Origin: Phytopythium helicoides
Lineage: Eukaryota > Oomycota > Peronosporomycetes > Pythiales > Pythiaceae
Assembly (NCBI GenBank): GCA_024867545.1
Contig: JANFNE010000038.1
Span: 248,001-312,000 of the forward strand
Direction: 5' to 3'
DNA: 64,000 bases
Part shown: positions 1 to 11,035 of the stretch, piece after piece
How the letters are laid out: every line of letters begins with the position of its first letter
How positions within the stretch are numbered: the stretch's first letter is position 1
Notes under the pieces: model-generated
Seen by the model: only the letters and a program-made list of their open reading frames with translations
Told to the model about the DNA's origin: nothing
Database searches by the model: none
Made by a program: the position numbers and the translations under genes

Positions 1-768
1 CAGCAGTTGCGTGAAGCGCTCAAGAGCGTCAAGGACGAAGTTGGCGCCATTCACGCTGTGGCGTGCGACATCAGGAAGGAAGAGCAGGTCACGAAGCTGT
101 TTGATGAGGCGCTTGCCAAGTTCAAGCGCATCGACTTCCTGATCAACAACGCCGGCGGGCAATTTCCCTCGCCAATCGAGAATGTGAATCGTAAGGGCTG
201 GGAGGCCGTCGTGCGCACCAACCTGTGCGTCATTTGCGCTCATCAATACTCGGAGCAACCGAGAGATCTACACGGGGACTGACGGAGCCATTGATGCAGG
301 ACGGGTACATTCCAGGTCACGACCAAGGCATTCCACTCGTACATGAAGGAGCACGGCGGACGCATCGTCAATATCATTGTGGTACTTGACAAGGGATATC
401 CGTTCCTTGCCCACAGTGCTGCGGCTCGCGCGGGTGTAGAAAATCTGACCAAGTCGCTGTCAGTCGAGTGGGCTCACTACGGCATCACGCTCAACTGTGT
501 GGCCCCTGGGATCATCCTGTCGAGTGGTGTCGACAACTACAACGGCGGCTCGGCGCTGTTCCACCATGCTGCCGAGCGTGCAACCGTTGCCAAGCGTGTC
601 GGTACTGTCGAGGAAGTTGCTGCCAGCGTGTTGTACTACCTCTCACCTGCCGGTGCCTACGTGACGGGTGACACGATGCACGTGGATGGCGGGTGGCACC
701 TACTCGGCCCTCTCATGGACGTCCCCGAGCACAGCAAGAACCCGATGTATGGCTCCAGCAAGCTCTGA
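1..768 (+). CDS. PECR: PECR-like peroxisomal short-chain reductase, copy A (5' end outside window)
   Basis: Partial gene; visible exons are <1..224 and 300..768. It probably reduces trans-2-enoyl-CoA with NADPH inside peroxisomes. The SDR motif NNAGGQF and the stretch TNLTGTF at the splice junction match mammalian PECR as I recall it. The protein ends in Ser-Lys-Leu, a canonical PTS1 signal. The usual SDR YxxxK is replaced by SxxxR (HSAAARAGV), as I recall for animal PECR. The 75-nt intron uses a GTGCGT donor and GATGCAG acceptor; removing it restores one frame, so the apparent break near 225-343 is an intron, not a lesion. The nucleotide sequence is almost the same as copy C (29991-31109) over the first 160 bases. 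The Rossmann glycine motif lies upstream of the window edge. Confidence 0.85.
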
Positions 769-2233
769 GCTAAGTGGTACAACGAAGGCATTCCGCTTCT
801 TGCGCATTCCGAGCTTGTCCAGCGCGTCGAGTCTAGCAGATCCGGTTGTCCAGATCTGATTAGCGTGCTGCCGTCTTTATGCTCTCGATGGAAATGTTTA
901 CTGCAATGACGCTTCCCTTCAACGATCTTTGCTGTCGCGCAACTGTGCTTTGCTCCAAGGGTCTGCAACCGACTGGGAGCACTGGCGTCTCTCTAACTTG
1001 TGAGTGTTGGAGAGATCCACGAATGTGGCGATCATGGAACTCAACGTACATAGCTCAACGTGCATAGCAGATGGAATCTCCATGAGGACTCTGCGACGGT
1101 CGTCTTTCCAACTTGTGAGTGTTGGAGAGATCCACGAATGTGGCGACTATGGAGCTCAACGCGTATAGCTCGATGTGCATAGTAGATAGAATCTCCATGA
1201 GGACGCTGCGAGCATGGTAGGTCGAGTCGGCGTTGTCGGTCGGCCGAGTTCGCCACAGCACGCCCACGTACATCGTCATCTTCCGGAGACGTCTGACTTC
1301 AACTTGCGCTGCTGGGTGCACCTCGTCAGCACTGTCTGAAGGCGGCTGCGCTTTTTCAAAACCGCGAGGGATGCGCCACGCCAAGCCCGACTTGCCGCAG
1401 TTTCTGTTCTCCGCCCTCGTGGAACAGCGCAGCACTGAGGACGAAACGTGCCGTGGAGATCTGCGTTACACTCGCAGAAGATCGTTTTTGTTTGTTTTCT
1501 GCTTGGTCGCGGCAGCGCCACGCGGCAAAACACTGGCAAGGCGTCGCCACGCTAGTGTCGCGTGGATAACCGCCCCGCGGCAAAGATCTCGGTCGGTGGA
1601 TGCGCTCCACACGGAACTCGGCGGTCTTTTCACAGTGGGACGCGATCTTTTTCCTGTGCTCTCGCTGCGATCCAGTCATTGGCGTTCCACCGGAGGGCAC
1701 AGCCCCCATGATTTACAGGGAACACCAGGGAGGCCGCCTTGTCTGCTGCAGACCGGGCTCCATTGGCGTGAAGGGACCAGGCTGAGCTTTTGCATGACCT
1801 CGCCTCACTCTCTCCAGGTCGGGCGGTGCCCCCGCTCCATGTCGGGCGGCCTGGACGATGCTAGTGGCGACGCGAAGCAGCAACAATCCATGTCGTGCCA
1901 TGGCGCCATCGGTGTGCTGGTGCTGGCGCGGCAAAATCTGGTCATTCGATTTTTTTTAATGCATACATATTACAGTTGCGGTAGAGGGCCGGGTTCGTGG
2001 AACGTTCGCAGGCGATGGATATCCCCCTTATCCCGCAACTCGACACTTTTTCTTTTCACAACGCAGTATCCCGGATGGTTGCGCGATGCGGGTCCATTCA
2101 GACGCTTCGCAAGGAAACATACGTAACAAAGATGATGCTGATCTACGGTAGCGGCGCCTCCTCGGTTTTTGGCCGACCGACCGGTCGAAGCGCTCCATCA
2201 CTTCCCAACTGGCCGTCCGTCCGCCGCGACGAC
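769..2233. other. Intergenic region, 1.46 kb
   Basis: It holds the downstream flank of PECR copy A, a 102-bp tandem repeat at 995-1211 and the upstream flank of the membrane-protein gene. Open frames here, including a 297-codon one at 1233-2126, have arginine/serine-rich, low-complexity composition and no recognisable domain, so I call no gene. Confidence 0.5.
995..1211. repeat. Direct tandem repeat, two 102-bp units
   Basis: Unit 1 is 995-1096 and unit 2 is 1110-1211, separated by 13 bp. Both run from AACTTGTGAGTGTTGGAGAG to CTGCGA with about a dozen substitutions and no obvious length change. No coding sense is evident. It may be a local duplication or a remnant of a dispersed repeat. Confidence 0.85.
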
Positions 2234-3100
2234 ATGCAGAGCCAGCACCACCACCGCAGCCGCGCGCAGGAGCTGCGGCCGTCCGCGTGCACGTCGGCGC
2301 CCATCCCGATCGCCTACAGCGCGTCGCACGGCAAGCGGTGGCCGGCGGCGGCCTCGGCGGGCCCAGCCGCGTCCCCGACGGCTCGCCTGGCGAGAAAGTA
2401 CGTCGCGTACCGCGTGGACGACTCGCGGACGTCGTACGGGACGCTGGCGCGCGCCAAGGACGCGGCGTGGACGCGTCCGCACCGCGCGTCGGACGAGGAG
2501 GAGCCGCTGCTCAAGACGCCGGCGGCCACGTCGGCCGACTGCAGCAGCAACCAGAGCGAGACGGAGAGCGACAGCGACTCGGGCAGCAGCTCCACGGCCA
2601 GCACGAGCTCGAGCTCGAGCGCGGGCGCCGCCGTCGCCAGCGCCAGCAGCGCGCTGCAGTCCATCCTGCGGATACGCTCGGGCGACCTGGCGTGCCGCTC
2701 GGTGCGCAAGCAGGCGTCGGTCGAGTTCGCCATCGACGTGAGCGACGACGAGGCCGACGCCGAGCCGCGGAGGTGGAAGCGCAACTCGCGGCTGTGCTCG
2801 GCGCGCTGCGTCCCTCGGTGCGTGCCCGCTGGTGGATGGATTCTCACGAACGTGGACGAATGTGGACTAACCGCGCGCGTGGATGGATGCAGACGCCTCA
2901 CGATCGAAGAAAAGGCCGCGCTGTACCAGGTGCGGCCCGACCTGGAGCTCACGCCCAGGCCCCTGCTCATGCAGGAGCTAGAGGAGACGCGCAGGCGCAA
3001 GCAGCGCAAGCTCGTCTTCTCGGTGCTCGGCGCCGCGCTGCTGGCGCTCATGGTCGTCGTGTTCTACTACACCATCTCCCAGATGGACGTCGACGCCTGA
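2234..3100 (+). CDS. Acidic Ser-rich protein with one C-terminal membrane anchor
   Basis: I do not recognise the family. The chosen start (MQSQHHHRS) is where high-GC, protein-like composition begins; the frame is open further upstream to 1997 but that part looks non-coding. A likely 75-nt intron (2818-2892) has a GTGCGT donor, a CTAAC branch site and an ATGCAG acceptor; it contains no stop, so the retained form also reads through. The spliced protein is about 263 aa. It has a long Ser/Glu/Asp-rich middle (about residues 75-130) and a basic stretch (RRRKQRK) directly before one hydrophobic helix (FSVLGAALLALMVVVFYY) ten residues from the end. That suggests a tail-anchored or type II membrane protein with its bulk in the cytosol. 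Function is unknown. Confidence 0.6.
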   Translation: MQSQHHHRSRAQELRPSACTSAPIPIAYSASHGKRWPAAASAGPAASPTARLARKYVAYRVDDSRTSYGTLARAKDAAWTRPHRASDEEEPLLKTPAATSADCSSNQSETESDSDSGSSSTASTSSSSSAGAAVASASSALQSILRIRSGDLACRSVRKQASVEFAIDVSDDEADAEPRRWKRNSRLCSARCVPRCVPAGGWILTNVDECGLTARVDGCRRLTIEEKAALYQVRPDLELTPRPLLMQELEETRRRKQRKLVFSVLGAALLALMVVVFYYTISQMDVDA

Positions 3101-3243
3101 AAAAGATCGCTTTTTTTTATTCCTAATTTCGCCGTATAAAACATCGTAATTTAGTTTGCTATGAGTGAATGTATGCACGCATTTCGATCTGTCGTAATTG
3201 CAATCCAACTCAACCTCCCCAGTGCGGGAATAAACTGTGCATC

Positions 3244-6200
3244 ATGGACGACGAGGGGGGCGATGGCGCGCTCCGCGTGCAGCTCGCCGTGGTCTTCGAC
3301 GGCCAGGAGTGCGTGCGGCATGATCTCCAGCGGGCTCCCCTGCTCTTCTTCTTGTTGTGGTGGCGCTAACGCCGCTCGTTTGCTCGTCCTCTGCTCGCCA
3401 AGATACGCTGTCGAGACGGCTGCGGTGGACGAGGAAAGCGCCGAAGCGAGCGTCGACGTGTCGCTGGAGCTGCTGCAGTGCCAGCTCATGTCGCTGCTGG
3501 GCCTGGCGCCCGACGAGCAAGTGCTTCTGGCGTCGGACGGCCGCGTGCTCTGCAGTCCGGACGAGGAGCTCCCGTCGGTGCTGAAGGTACCCAAGGCGAG
3601 CCGAACGCGACTTTTCCTGCTCCACAAGACGGCTGTCGAGTCGGCGGACGGAGGAGCGAGCGCAGACTGGAGGGAGATATGTACCAAGTGCACGTTTGGA
3701 GACGCTCCCGTGGTGCAGCCCGCGTTTCGGAAGCCAGGCGATGCTCGAAAGGCACTGACACTGGTGTGTGGCCCTTGCGCTCGCACATGCTCGACTGGTA
3801 CGCGCCAGTATCCTTTGATCATGACACAAAAAACACAATACTAAGGTTGTTGTTGTTGTGCCGACCAGCATTTCAGCCTGTGCACCCGCTGGAGTGGAGC
3901 GAGCTCCCGGCAGTGTCTTCTCGCTTCATCTCGGATATTGCGCTGGTAGCTGGCGAAGTCGACGTGCCTGCTCCGGCGGGATTCGCCAAACTCCCAGGGG
4001 ATCTCAATTTTGCGGCCGATGGAGACTATGCGTATTTGTGTGTGAAGCGTGGCGGCACTCACGTGTTGACTCAGCTTCAAGTCCTGTCATCAGGTCTACC
4101 GGCCAAGTCAGTGGGAACTCAACCGCAACACGTAGCTTCTGTTGACTACAAAGTGGATAGTGGTCTGCTTGTCATCGGCTACGATACGGAAGCACTAGTT
4201 GACGCTACAACCAACGGAAACCTGCAAGCAATCACAGACATCTCGATTATATACGGTGACAACCAACCCGTTCCAGCCGGGTTTATAAAGATCCCGACAA
4301 AGCTCAACGGCACGACCGCAGAAATCCCAGTATATCTGTGCTATCGCTTGGCGCCAATCGGTGGATTTGTGTGCGATTCTGGACGTGACCATAGCGACTT
4401 CGGTGAGTGTCTCTTTGCTAGCCGCTTCCGTCATGTCAAAGGGGAGACAGCGTCGACATTACGTGAACGAGCAAGTCTATCTGACGAGCGAAAGAGGATT
4501 GACGCAGTACAAATGGACGCGCATTACATGAAACACCAACCTGCAATGCTGAAAAGGTTGCAAGATGGTATCCAGCGAGTGCAGTCCTACGAGAGCAAGA
4601 CAATGCAGGAGGAAGCCTTGAAACATATTCCTGTGACGCTGCTGGAGGAGCGTGCTCGCGCAAACCCGTCCCCAATGGCACTATTCAAAGATGAAGTGTT
4701 GATGCAGCTGCTGCATTGGTTCAAGCGTGAATTCTTTACGTGGATGAACCAACCGAGGTGTTCGTCGTGCAATCACGAGAAGACGCGAGCTGTGCGAACT
4801 GAAGGCCCAAAGACTGCGGAAGAAGTCGCTGGACAAGCGAGTCGCGTCGAGGTTTATCAGTGCCCTAATTGCAGCAGCTTCACTCGATTCCCACGCTACA
4901 ATGACCCGGTGAAGTTATTGACAAGTCGTACGGGTCGATGCGGGGAATGGGCAAACTGTTTCACGCTCTGTTGCCGAGCTATGGGTTACGAGGCTCGCTA
5001 TGTTCTGGATGTGACCGACCACGTCTGGACCGAGGTATACTCAGAACATTTCAACCGCTGGCTGCATTGTGATTCGTGCGAAGACCAGCTTGACAGTCCG
5101 CTTACATATGAAGCTGGGTGGGGGAAGAAGTTATCGTATATCTTCTCGTTTGGATGTGACGAAGTGGTTGATAGCGCGCGGCGGTACACCCAGAACTGGG
5201 AGGCAATGCGGTCTCGTCGTCGAGATGTCAGCGAAGAGTGGCTCAAGGCAACAATCGATCAGATGAACAAGAGCTTGCGACAGAACCTCCCATCAGATCG
5301 CATTGGGATTCTTACGGATCGTGAAAAAGTTGAGCAAGACGAATTCCGTCGTGGTCGCACAGTAAAGAAGAGTGAAGTTCAAGGTCGTGTGTCGGGATCT
5401 GCAGAATGGAAAAGCGGTCGACAAGAGGACGGTAAGACTGGAAGCGACGCACGTGGTGAAACAGCAACGGATTCAACGAAGCGTGAAGACAACAACAAGT
5501 CTTCAAAAGCAGAAATATTGCAGGAAATATTCCGCAATCTTGTCGTCGGATGTGGAAATTTGTCTTGCAAAAATCCATATTGTGCGCACTGCCCACCAGA
5601 ACGCGCCAATATCAAATCAACCGATCCCAACGAACGAGCGGCGGGTGCAATTCAAGTTGTTGCGTCGTTAAACGAGACATTTTCGTCATCAGGACTCTCC
5701 ATGTTACTGTGCTCCAAGAACGCTCAGGAAGTCCGCGCGTTCGTATTTGAGCACTGTCCGGATGTCTACTATCCGCTTCAGGACGCCAGCATTGATTCTC
5801 TACTTGATATCTCTGGTAATGGTCACCACATTAAAGGAGATGACCGCAAATTGTGTACGGGGGCGATGCAAAAGCCTTTTCGACTGCCTCAAAGTGGTCC
5901 TGATGGAGTAGCATTTGGAATGCAGTTGCTCACTGGCCAGCGTCTAACTTTTGCAGATCCTTCAATCAGCGACTCTGTAATATCTCTGCTTCTTCGAATG
6001 GATGACGTGAATCTATCTACACAAGACTTTGCAGAGGAAGAGAGCTCTGTCTGTCTCGAGATTACAAATGCCTCGGACATCGACTCAGGGACCGTGTACT
6101 TTCAAGTGACACAAGACTATGACAGCAAAAAGCTTACCTGTCGGCTCAGGTATCAGTCACAGGCAGCAGACAAACTATCACAGGACACCGCATCGCTGGT

Positions 6201-7515
6201 GTTTGGCCGATACTACCACCTTGCACTAGTGGTGTCGGATAAGCACCACGCTGTTTTCATTGACGGGGTCAAAAATACCCAACTCTTTATTGACAAGCAG
6301 CTTCGTGAAGATGTAAAATCTAAGAGCGCATATACTATCAGCTGCCGGGGACCACGCAGCCATGCTGTTACTGTTAGCCACTTGGCTGTTCTGCCGCTGG
6401 GGTCAGTGGGTGATCCAGAAGCATTTGGACGCAAAATGGCTCAGCAGTTTGTCGCCGCTCCACCGCTGCGGGCCTATGGACCAACCGGTAAAATTCCAGA
6501 CAAGCGCTGCTCGGAGCAAGTAGCGAATGCAAGATCGGGCTACCGCGTTTCACGCATCCATCGTACGTGCCATATGTTGATGAAAAGTGACACATTATGA
6601 TCTCACTCGATGCGATTTGTGGCTGCAGTGTGGGGAGAGCAGTTCCTAGACGGTGTTCAGTTCATTTACTCTGCATCACATGATCTGGGTGAGAAGTCAA
6701 TCGTTCACGGTGCTTTAATTGGGAACGCAAATGCAAAGAGAGCTGCCGACGCGCCGACGTTCACCTTTGAACTGTGGGAAGACGAGGTGATCACGGGAGT
6801 ATCTGGTCGAAAAGGGGCCTGGATGGACAGTATCACATTCACGACCAATTATGGTCGAGAAACGATGTGCGGAGGATATGGTGGTGGAGAGTTCAAGATC
6901 GAGCTTTCTCCTGGAAGCGAAGTCCGCGCCATGGCCTTTAACACCGGAGACCATTTGACCAGTCCGGTGGCATTTGTGATAGATGATGCGTTTGCATCTA
7001 CACCGCTGAAGTCAAGTAAGTTCTACAGCTCATTCCGAGCTTGACTTATTTGGTTCTTCTCGTGATCTCATCTTCCTATCGCTTATCCAGGTGCCATGAT
7101 GACGGAACTGCGCGCCATTCTATCGCCAAAGTCGCCGTCAATGTGCCAAAACGCGGTTTTAGCAGGTGAGTGCGTGCCAAATGTCCATGTTGTGGATCCC
7201 TTTGATAGTAACGGCTGTGTCCTTCTAGTATCGCGGTACTTGGGAAATATTGCAGCACAGCCTGGAGAACTCAAGTTTCAGCGCATCCGCGCCAGCAACA
7301 GATTTTTTGTGGCCAATATTGCCATCTTGGGCGAGCCTGTCGCATCCAACTTGATGGCGTGGAGTGGTTTTGTAGTTGATCCCGCGAGCGAAGGAAGTGC
7401 GGACAAGTTCTACGTTTTCAAGCCACTAAGTGGTGAAAAGGAAGCCAACGTTGCGAAGATCGCGGAGCAAGCGCAGCGGCGAAGTGCGTGCCTGAAGTTG
7501 TTCCAAGCCGAGTAA
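3244..7515 (+). CDS. PNG1: Peptide:N-glycanase with UBL, MABP-like, AZUL, LamG-like, jacalin-like and PUB modules
   Basis: Deglycosylates misfolded glycoproteins in the cytosol during ERAD. Model exons: 3244-3308, 3403-3797, 3869-6562, 6629-7015, 7091-7165, 7229-7515 (1300 aa). Order of modules: ubiquitin-like region (about 10-100); a Cys-pair segment (CTKC...CGPC); MABP-like repeats (about 185-340, containing DLNFAADGDYAYLCVK); the transglutaminase-like core with zinc-binding CSSC and CPNC; AZUL zinc finger (about 700-755, GCGNLSCKNPYCAHC); LamG/concanavalin-like region (about 780-1020); jacalin-like domain (about 1025-1180); C-terminal PUB-like domain (YLGNIAAQPGELKFQRIR). The catalytic triad is visible: Cys511 (RCGEW), His538 (DHVW) and Asp555 (HCDSC). 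The core matches animal NGLY1 closely from memory; the accessory modules do not follow the animal PUB-core-PAW plan. All six exons join in frame. Confidence 0.88.
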
Positions 7516-8523
7516 AGTGGCGTTTCGTCCCTTAATTTCAAGCTCTTGGCGCCTCCTGTGGGTGAAACCTGTGTGCTTGCGATCGGTGAGGGAGTCATGA
7601 CGAGTCGTCCGCCTGTCTAGCTTTCACCCACTGCCAATTGGCCTCGTACGTCGACTTTAACCGTCAGGGGTTCTAGTCGAGCACCGCCAGCTTGTGGCTT
7701 GTTGAGAACAAGGAAGGAATTGTGTCGGAATGGAAACAACGTGTTAACTAGCTGAGTTGTGCTGTCGAGGCAGTAGGCGAGGCAGTAGCCAGCGGCTGAA
7801 ACCGCAGGATCTGCACTGCTTGTAGCCGTGACCGTTTCGACTAAACGAATGGGTACAGGTGTACCGAAGAGCTACAAAGTGCAGCTCGGTCCACCCTCTG
7901 GCTTTTTGATGCTGAAGCGCTAGCGTCTCAATTATCAAAACAAGGTATAATACGTGAGTTTTTATATGTCATTATACCCACTGATATACCTTAATTTGTT
8001 TTGAAATGTACAGACGGATCGTATACCGGAATCAAGAGCTTCAACTTGACATGCGGATCAGTTCGCTCAGCTCGCCCTTGCGCTAGTGTGCAATGGGAGA
8101 TACCGCGGGGTCGACGGCTCCAATTACTGTGCAGTTTCTCCCTCTAGCACTCTCGAGACGCCAGCTCGCTGTATTCACTGCTCGCTCTCCTCCTATCCGC
8201 GTCACACCTCGTCCACGCCCGTGCTGCCCTTTCCTCTTGCACATGTGCATTGAGATCGAGCAGCTGGGCGGTTGCACCTTCGTCTCGTTGCTTTCCAGTC
8301 AACGGCTTCGTTGTGTCCAGCCTCCAAGCCTTGTTGTTCGTGCTCATGGCATCGCACTCTGTCTCGAACGCGTCATTACCCCCACAGCTTGGGCAGGAGT
8401 TCCCACCAAGTACGCCGTCACCACCGTGATCGCCTTCGAGTACGCCTGCAACTCGAGCGAGGCGCCCCGATCTCACTTCCCAACTTGCTTCAACATAAAC
8501 AGCCAACCTTATCGTGAGCGAAA
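7516..8523. other. Intergenic region upstream of bZIP gene 1
   Basis: Just over 1 kb with no supported gene. It contains the PNGase downstream flank, an AT-rich patch near 7935-8010 and the pyrimidine-rich 5' flank of the bZIP gene. Short open frames at 8093-8527 end inside the bZIP start region and have no domain signature. Confidence 0.5.
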
Positions 8524-8973
8524 ATGAGCAACCAGCGTACTGTGCGCATCGAGCCACCGACTGTCTCGGAGGAGGACGTCGCCCAGCTTTTGTCGGGCGC
8601 CGCCCCTCCACCGTACGAGCCGACTGCAGTGGGGCTTCCACCTCGCCGCCGTCGACGAGCCCGTGAGCCATTGCCTCTAACTGAAGCCGATCTTCAGCTC
8701 CCTCCTGATGAGCTCCAGCGACTACGCAATCGCTTGTCGGCGCAGCGAGCTCGCGACCGAGCCAAGGAGCGCACGGCCGACCTGGAGGACATGGTGCTCG
8801 AGCTTTGGCGCCGCGTGCAGTACCTCGAGGCCATGGTAATGGCAATTCGTCCTGACATGACGGAGCTGTACGACCACTACGCGCCAATGCAGCATGCGGA
8901 CACAGAGCCGATCAACCAAGGCCAGAATGAGCTCGAGTGGGTGCTCTACGGAGACAACACTGACCGCCCGTGA
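8524..8973 (+). CDS. Small bZIP transcription factor 1
   Basis: A 149-aa intronless DNA-binding protein. The basic region NRLSAQRARDR (N-x7-R spacing kept) starts near residue 70 and is followed by a short leucine-zipper-like helix (LEDMVLELWRRVQYLEAMV). The N-terminus holds a conserved block PPTVSEEDVAQLL, then a proline- and arginine-rich stretch; the C-terminus ends with ELEWVLYGD. All three blocks recur in the next gene downstream, so the two form a tandem pair. It probably binds DNA as a dimer in the nucleus. The target genes cannot be inferred. The start codon is the first ATG after a stop-containing leader and matches the start of its paralogue. Confidence 0.88.
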   Translation: MSNQRTVRIEPPTVSEEDVAQLLSGAAPPPYEPTAVGLPPRRRRRAREPLPLTEADLQLPPDELQRLRNRLSAQRARDRAKERTADLEDMVLELWRRVQYLEAMVMAIRPDMTELYDHYAPMQHADTEPINQGQNELEWVLYGDNTDRP

Positions 8974-10084
8974 GCGCCAAGTGAAGAAATGACCCACGGA
9001 CAGAACGAGTGACAGTTCTGGGAAAATGGTGAAGAGTGGGTCATAAAGCAAGCGAGAGAGAGCGAGTGAAGATGAAGACGTAGGCGAAGTAGCTGTTGGG
9101 ATCAGTGGTATGAGTTGCGCTCGTAACAAGTCGAATGAAGCAGTCGAACGTGACCGTTGCCACAACACAGAAATATTGTTAGTCGCTCATCCTTCAGTCA
9201 GGAGGTGCTGTGTTCTAGGCGGATACGATATACGGACGCTGCTCCTCCTCAAATGATACCGATCCGGAGCGCTCCGTGTTCTCATGGCATGACTGTGCTG
9301 CTCCGGATCTGCCGCCATCACTAGACTTTTCGTATGCTTCACAGGGTGCTCAGCTGCCATCACTTCATTTGAGGGATGTTATTGCTCATTAACTTGCCAT
9401 CGCTGCAATTGGTGCCGGTGATGGTGCTTCAAGGCCCAACTGACCGACACTCGCCCCTATGGGTACACTTTTGGGTTGATCCCTTCAATCACCAGAAGGA
9501 CGACGCATCCGGGGGTCGCCGTGTCCCCATACAGAGCCCCCATGAGCTGCACCGGACCGGAGCTCGAGGGCTGCGACAATATCCAGCCCAAGCGCTCCGC
9601 GAGTCCCACGCTACATGCCGGTCAAGGTGTAGCCATGACATGCGGGTTGACAAGGACGAATGATGGTCTTCAGGTGTTGACATTTCCAAAACAAGGTAGT
9701 CTATTTTCTTGATACTGGGCTATCAATGTTGTCCACACCTACTTTTGCAATATCAGATGGTGTTCGCTCAGCAAATGGGTGCACTCGATGGGTGCACTTT
9801 CATGCGCATTTTGCCTGGCATTCACCCACTGGCTCAAACGATGCGCAGTTTGCTCGGTGGCCTCAGCTCCAACCCTCGCGCTCTGCAATGTGAAGCGCGT
9901 TGACGCTTCCGTCGACAGTCGCGAGTGATCTGGCCATATGTCTAGCTCTTTCTAGCGAGTGTTGGTACTGTAGCTGCTGGCGGAGCTGAGCTGCTTTGCT
10001 CCCTGCCACTTTGCAATTTGCACCCGACTGCGCAGTGAGATCTCGCAACACCTCTCGTGTCGCTAAAGACAAAGCGAGTCAGCC
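8974..10084. other. Intergenic region between the bZIP pair
   Basis: 1.1 kb without a supported gene. An Inr-like CTTCATTT lies near 9362 but is far from the next start codon. No repeat of the flanking genes is visible. Confidence 0.45.
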
Positions 10085-10603
10085 ATGAACCAGATGAGCA
10101 TGAATCAAGCGTACATGGCCCCCGGCGCACTGCACATTGACCCGCCGACTGTAACGCAAGCTGATGTGGCCGAGCTGCTGGGTGGCAAGGCGTCGTCGAG
10201 ATCCAGCTCACCCGTGAACCTCGTGACCGAGGTGGGTCGTCCCCCGCGTCGTCGCCGCCCTCGCGAGACCATCCCAGTGTCCGAGGAGGACTTGCACCTA
10301 GACCCCGAGGAGCTTCAGCGCAAGAAGAACCGGGTGGCAGCACAGCGATCGCGAGTGCGTGCGCAGCAACGAACGAGCGACCTTGAGGAAATGGTGCGCG
10401 AGCTCTGGAAGCGCGTACAGTACCTCGAGGGCGTCATCTTGACGCTGCGTCCCGACGCGACTGGTCTATACAGCCAGTACGAGCCGTACGCGGTCTCACA
10501 CACGCTACAGCCTCAGGGGCAGCAGCCTGAGCGCGCTGTCGACTTGACGGAGCTCGAGTGGATCCTGCGTCCAGATGGAAGCGACGAGGACGTGAGAATG
10601 TAA
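10085..10603 (+). CDS. Small bZIP transcription factor 2
   Basis: A 172-aa intronless paralogue of the preceding bZIP gene. The basic region is NRVAAQRSRVR, preceded by ELQRKK and followed by LEEMVRELWKRVQYLEGVI. The N-terminal block DPPTVTQADVAELLGG and the C-terminal ELEWILRPD align with the paralogue; an extra Gln-rich insertion (QPQGQQPE) precedes the C-terminal block. The conserved Asn of the basic region is kept, unlike the variant bZIPs reported from oomycetes with substitutions there. The conserved terminal blocks look like short interaction motifs, which is an inference. Confidence 0.88.
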   Translation: MNQMSMNQAYMAPGALHIDPPTVTQADVAELLGGKASSRSSSPVNLVTEVGRPPRRRRPRETIPVSEEDLHLDPEELQRKKNRVAAQRSRVRAQQRTSDLEEMVRELWKRVQYLEGVILTLRPDATGLYSQYEPYAVSHTLQPQGQQPERAVDLTELEWILRPDGSDEDVRM

Positions 10604-11035
10604 GGCAAGCTCGGTCCAGCACCAATCGAAGATCTCAAGACACCAAGATACAAGCAAGAATAAGCTCTGAGACTGGACTACACCAGCACAGATCCAGCAA
10701 ATAGTAGTGATGCATGACAAGGAAGCAGACAGATTTTATGAAAGAAATACAGTGCATATTTAGCGACTTCGTGCGCAAGGCACCTTGCTTAGTTGCTTCC
10801 AGCAGCGAGCAAAACACTCGGTCAGACTCCAGCACGCACGCTGCACGCCGTCGCTTGAAGCCAAAACGGTGCAGCTACAAAATATCCAGGGTCTGTGAAG
10901 CACAAGCACGACAAAAATCCAGCTAACACACGCCTTTCTCTCCTACCAATGTACCTATCAAGCGGGGGAAGCACTTGGTGATGAAAGCCGCAACGAAAAA
11001 CTCCTCGTGACGAATCTCTCACTTCCCAAATCGCC
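10604..11035. other. Intergenic region
   Basis: 432 bases between bZIP gene 2 and an ankyrin gene. Nothing recognisable beyond flanking untranslated sequence. Confidence 0.45.

Noticed and set aside
225..299. Apparent frameshift in PECR copy A
   Set aside because: The segment has a GTGCGT donor and GATGCAG acceptor at the same codon as introns in copies B and C; splicing restores the frame.
1233..2126. 297-codon open frame between the tandem repeat and the membrane-protein gene
   Set aside because: Arg/Ser-rich low-complexity composition, no domain, and overlapping open frames on both strands; high GC alone explains it.
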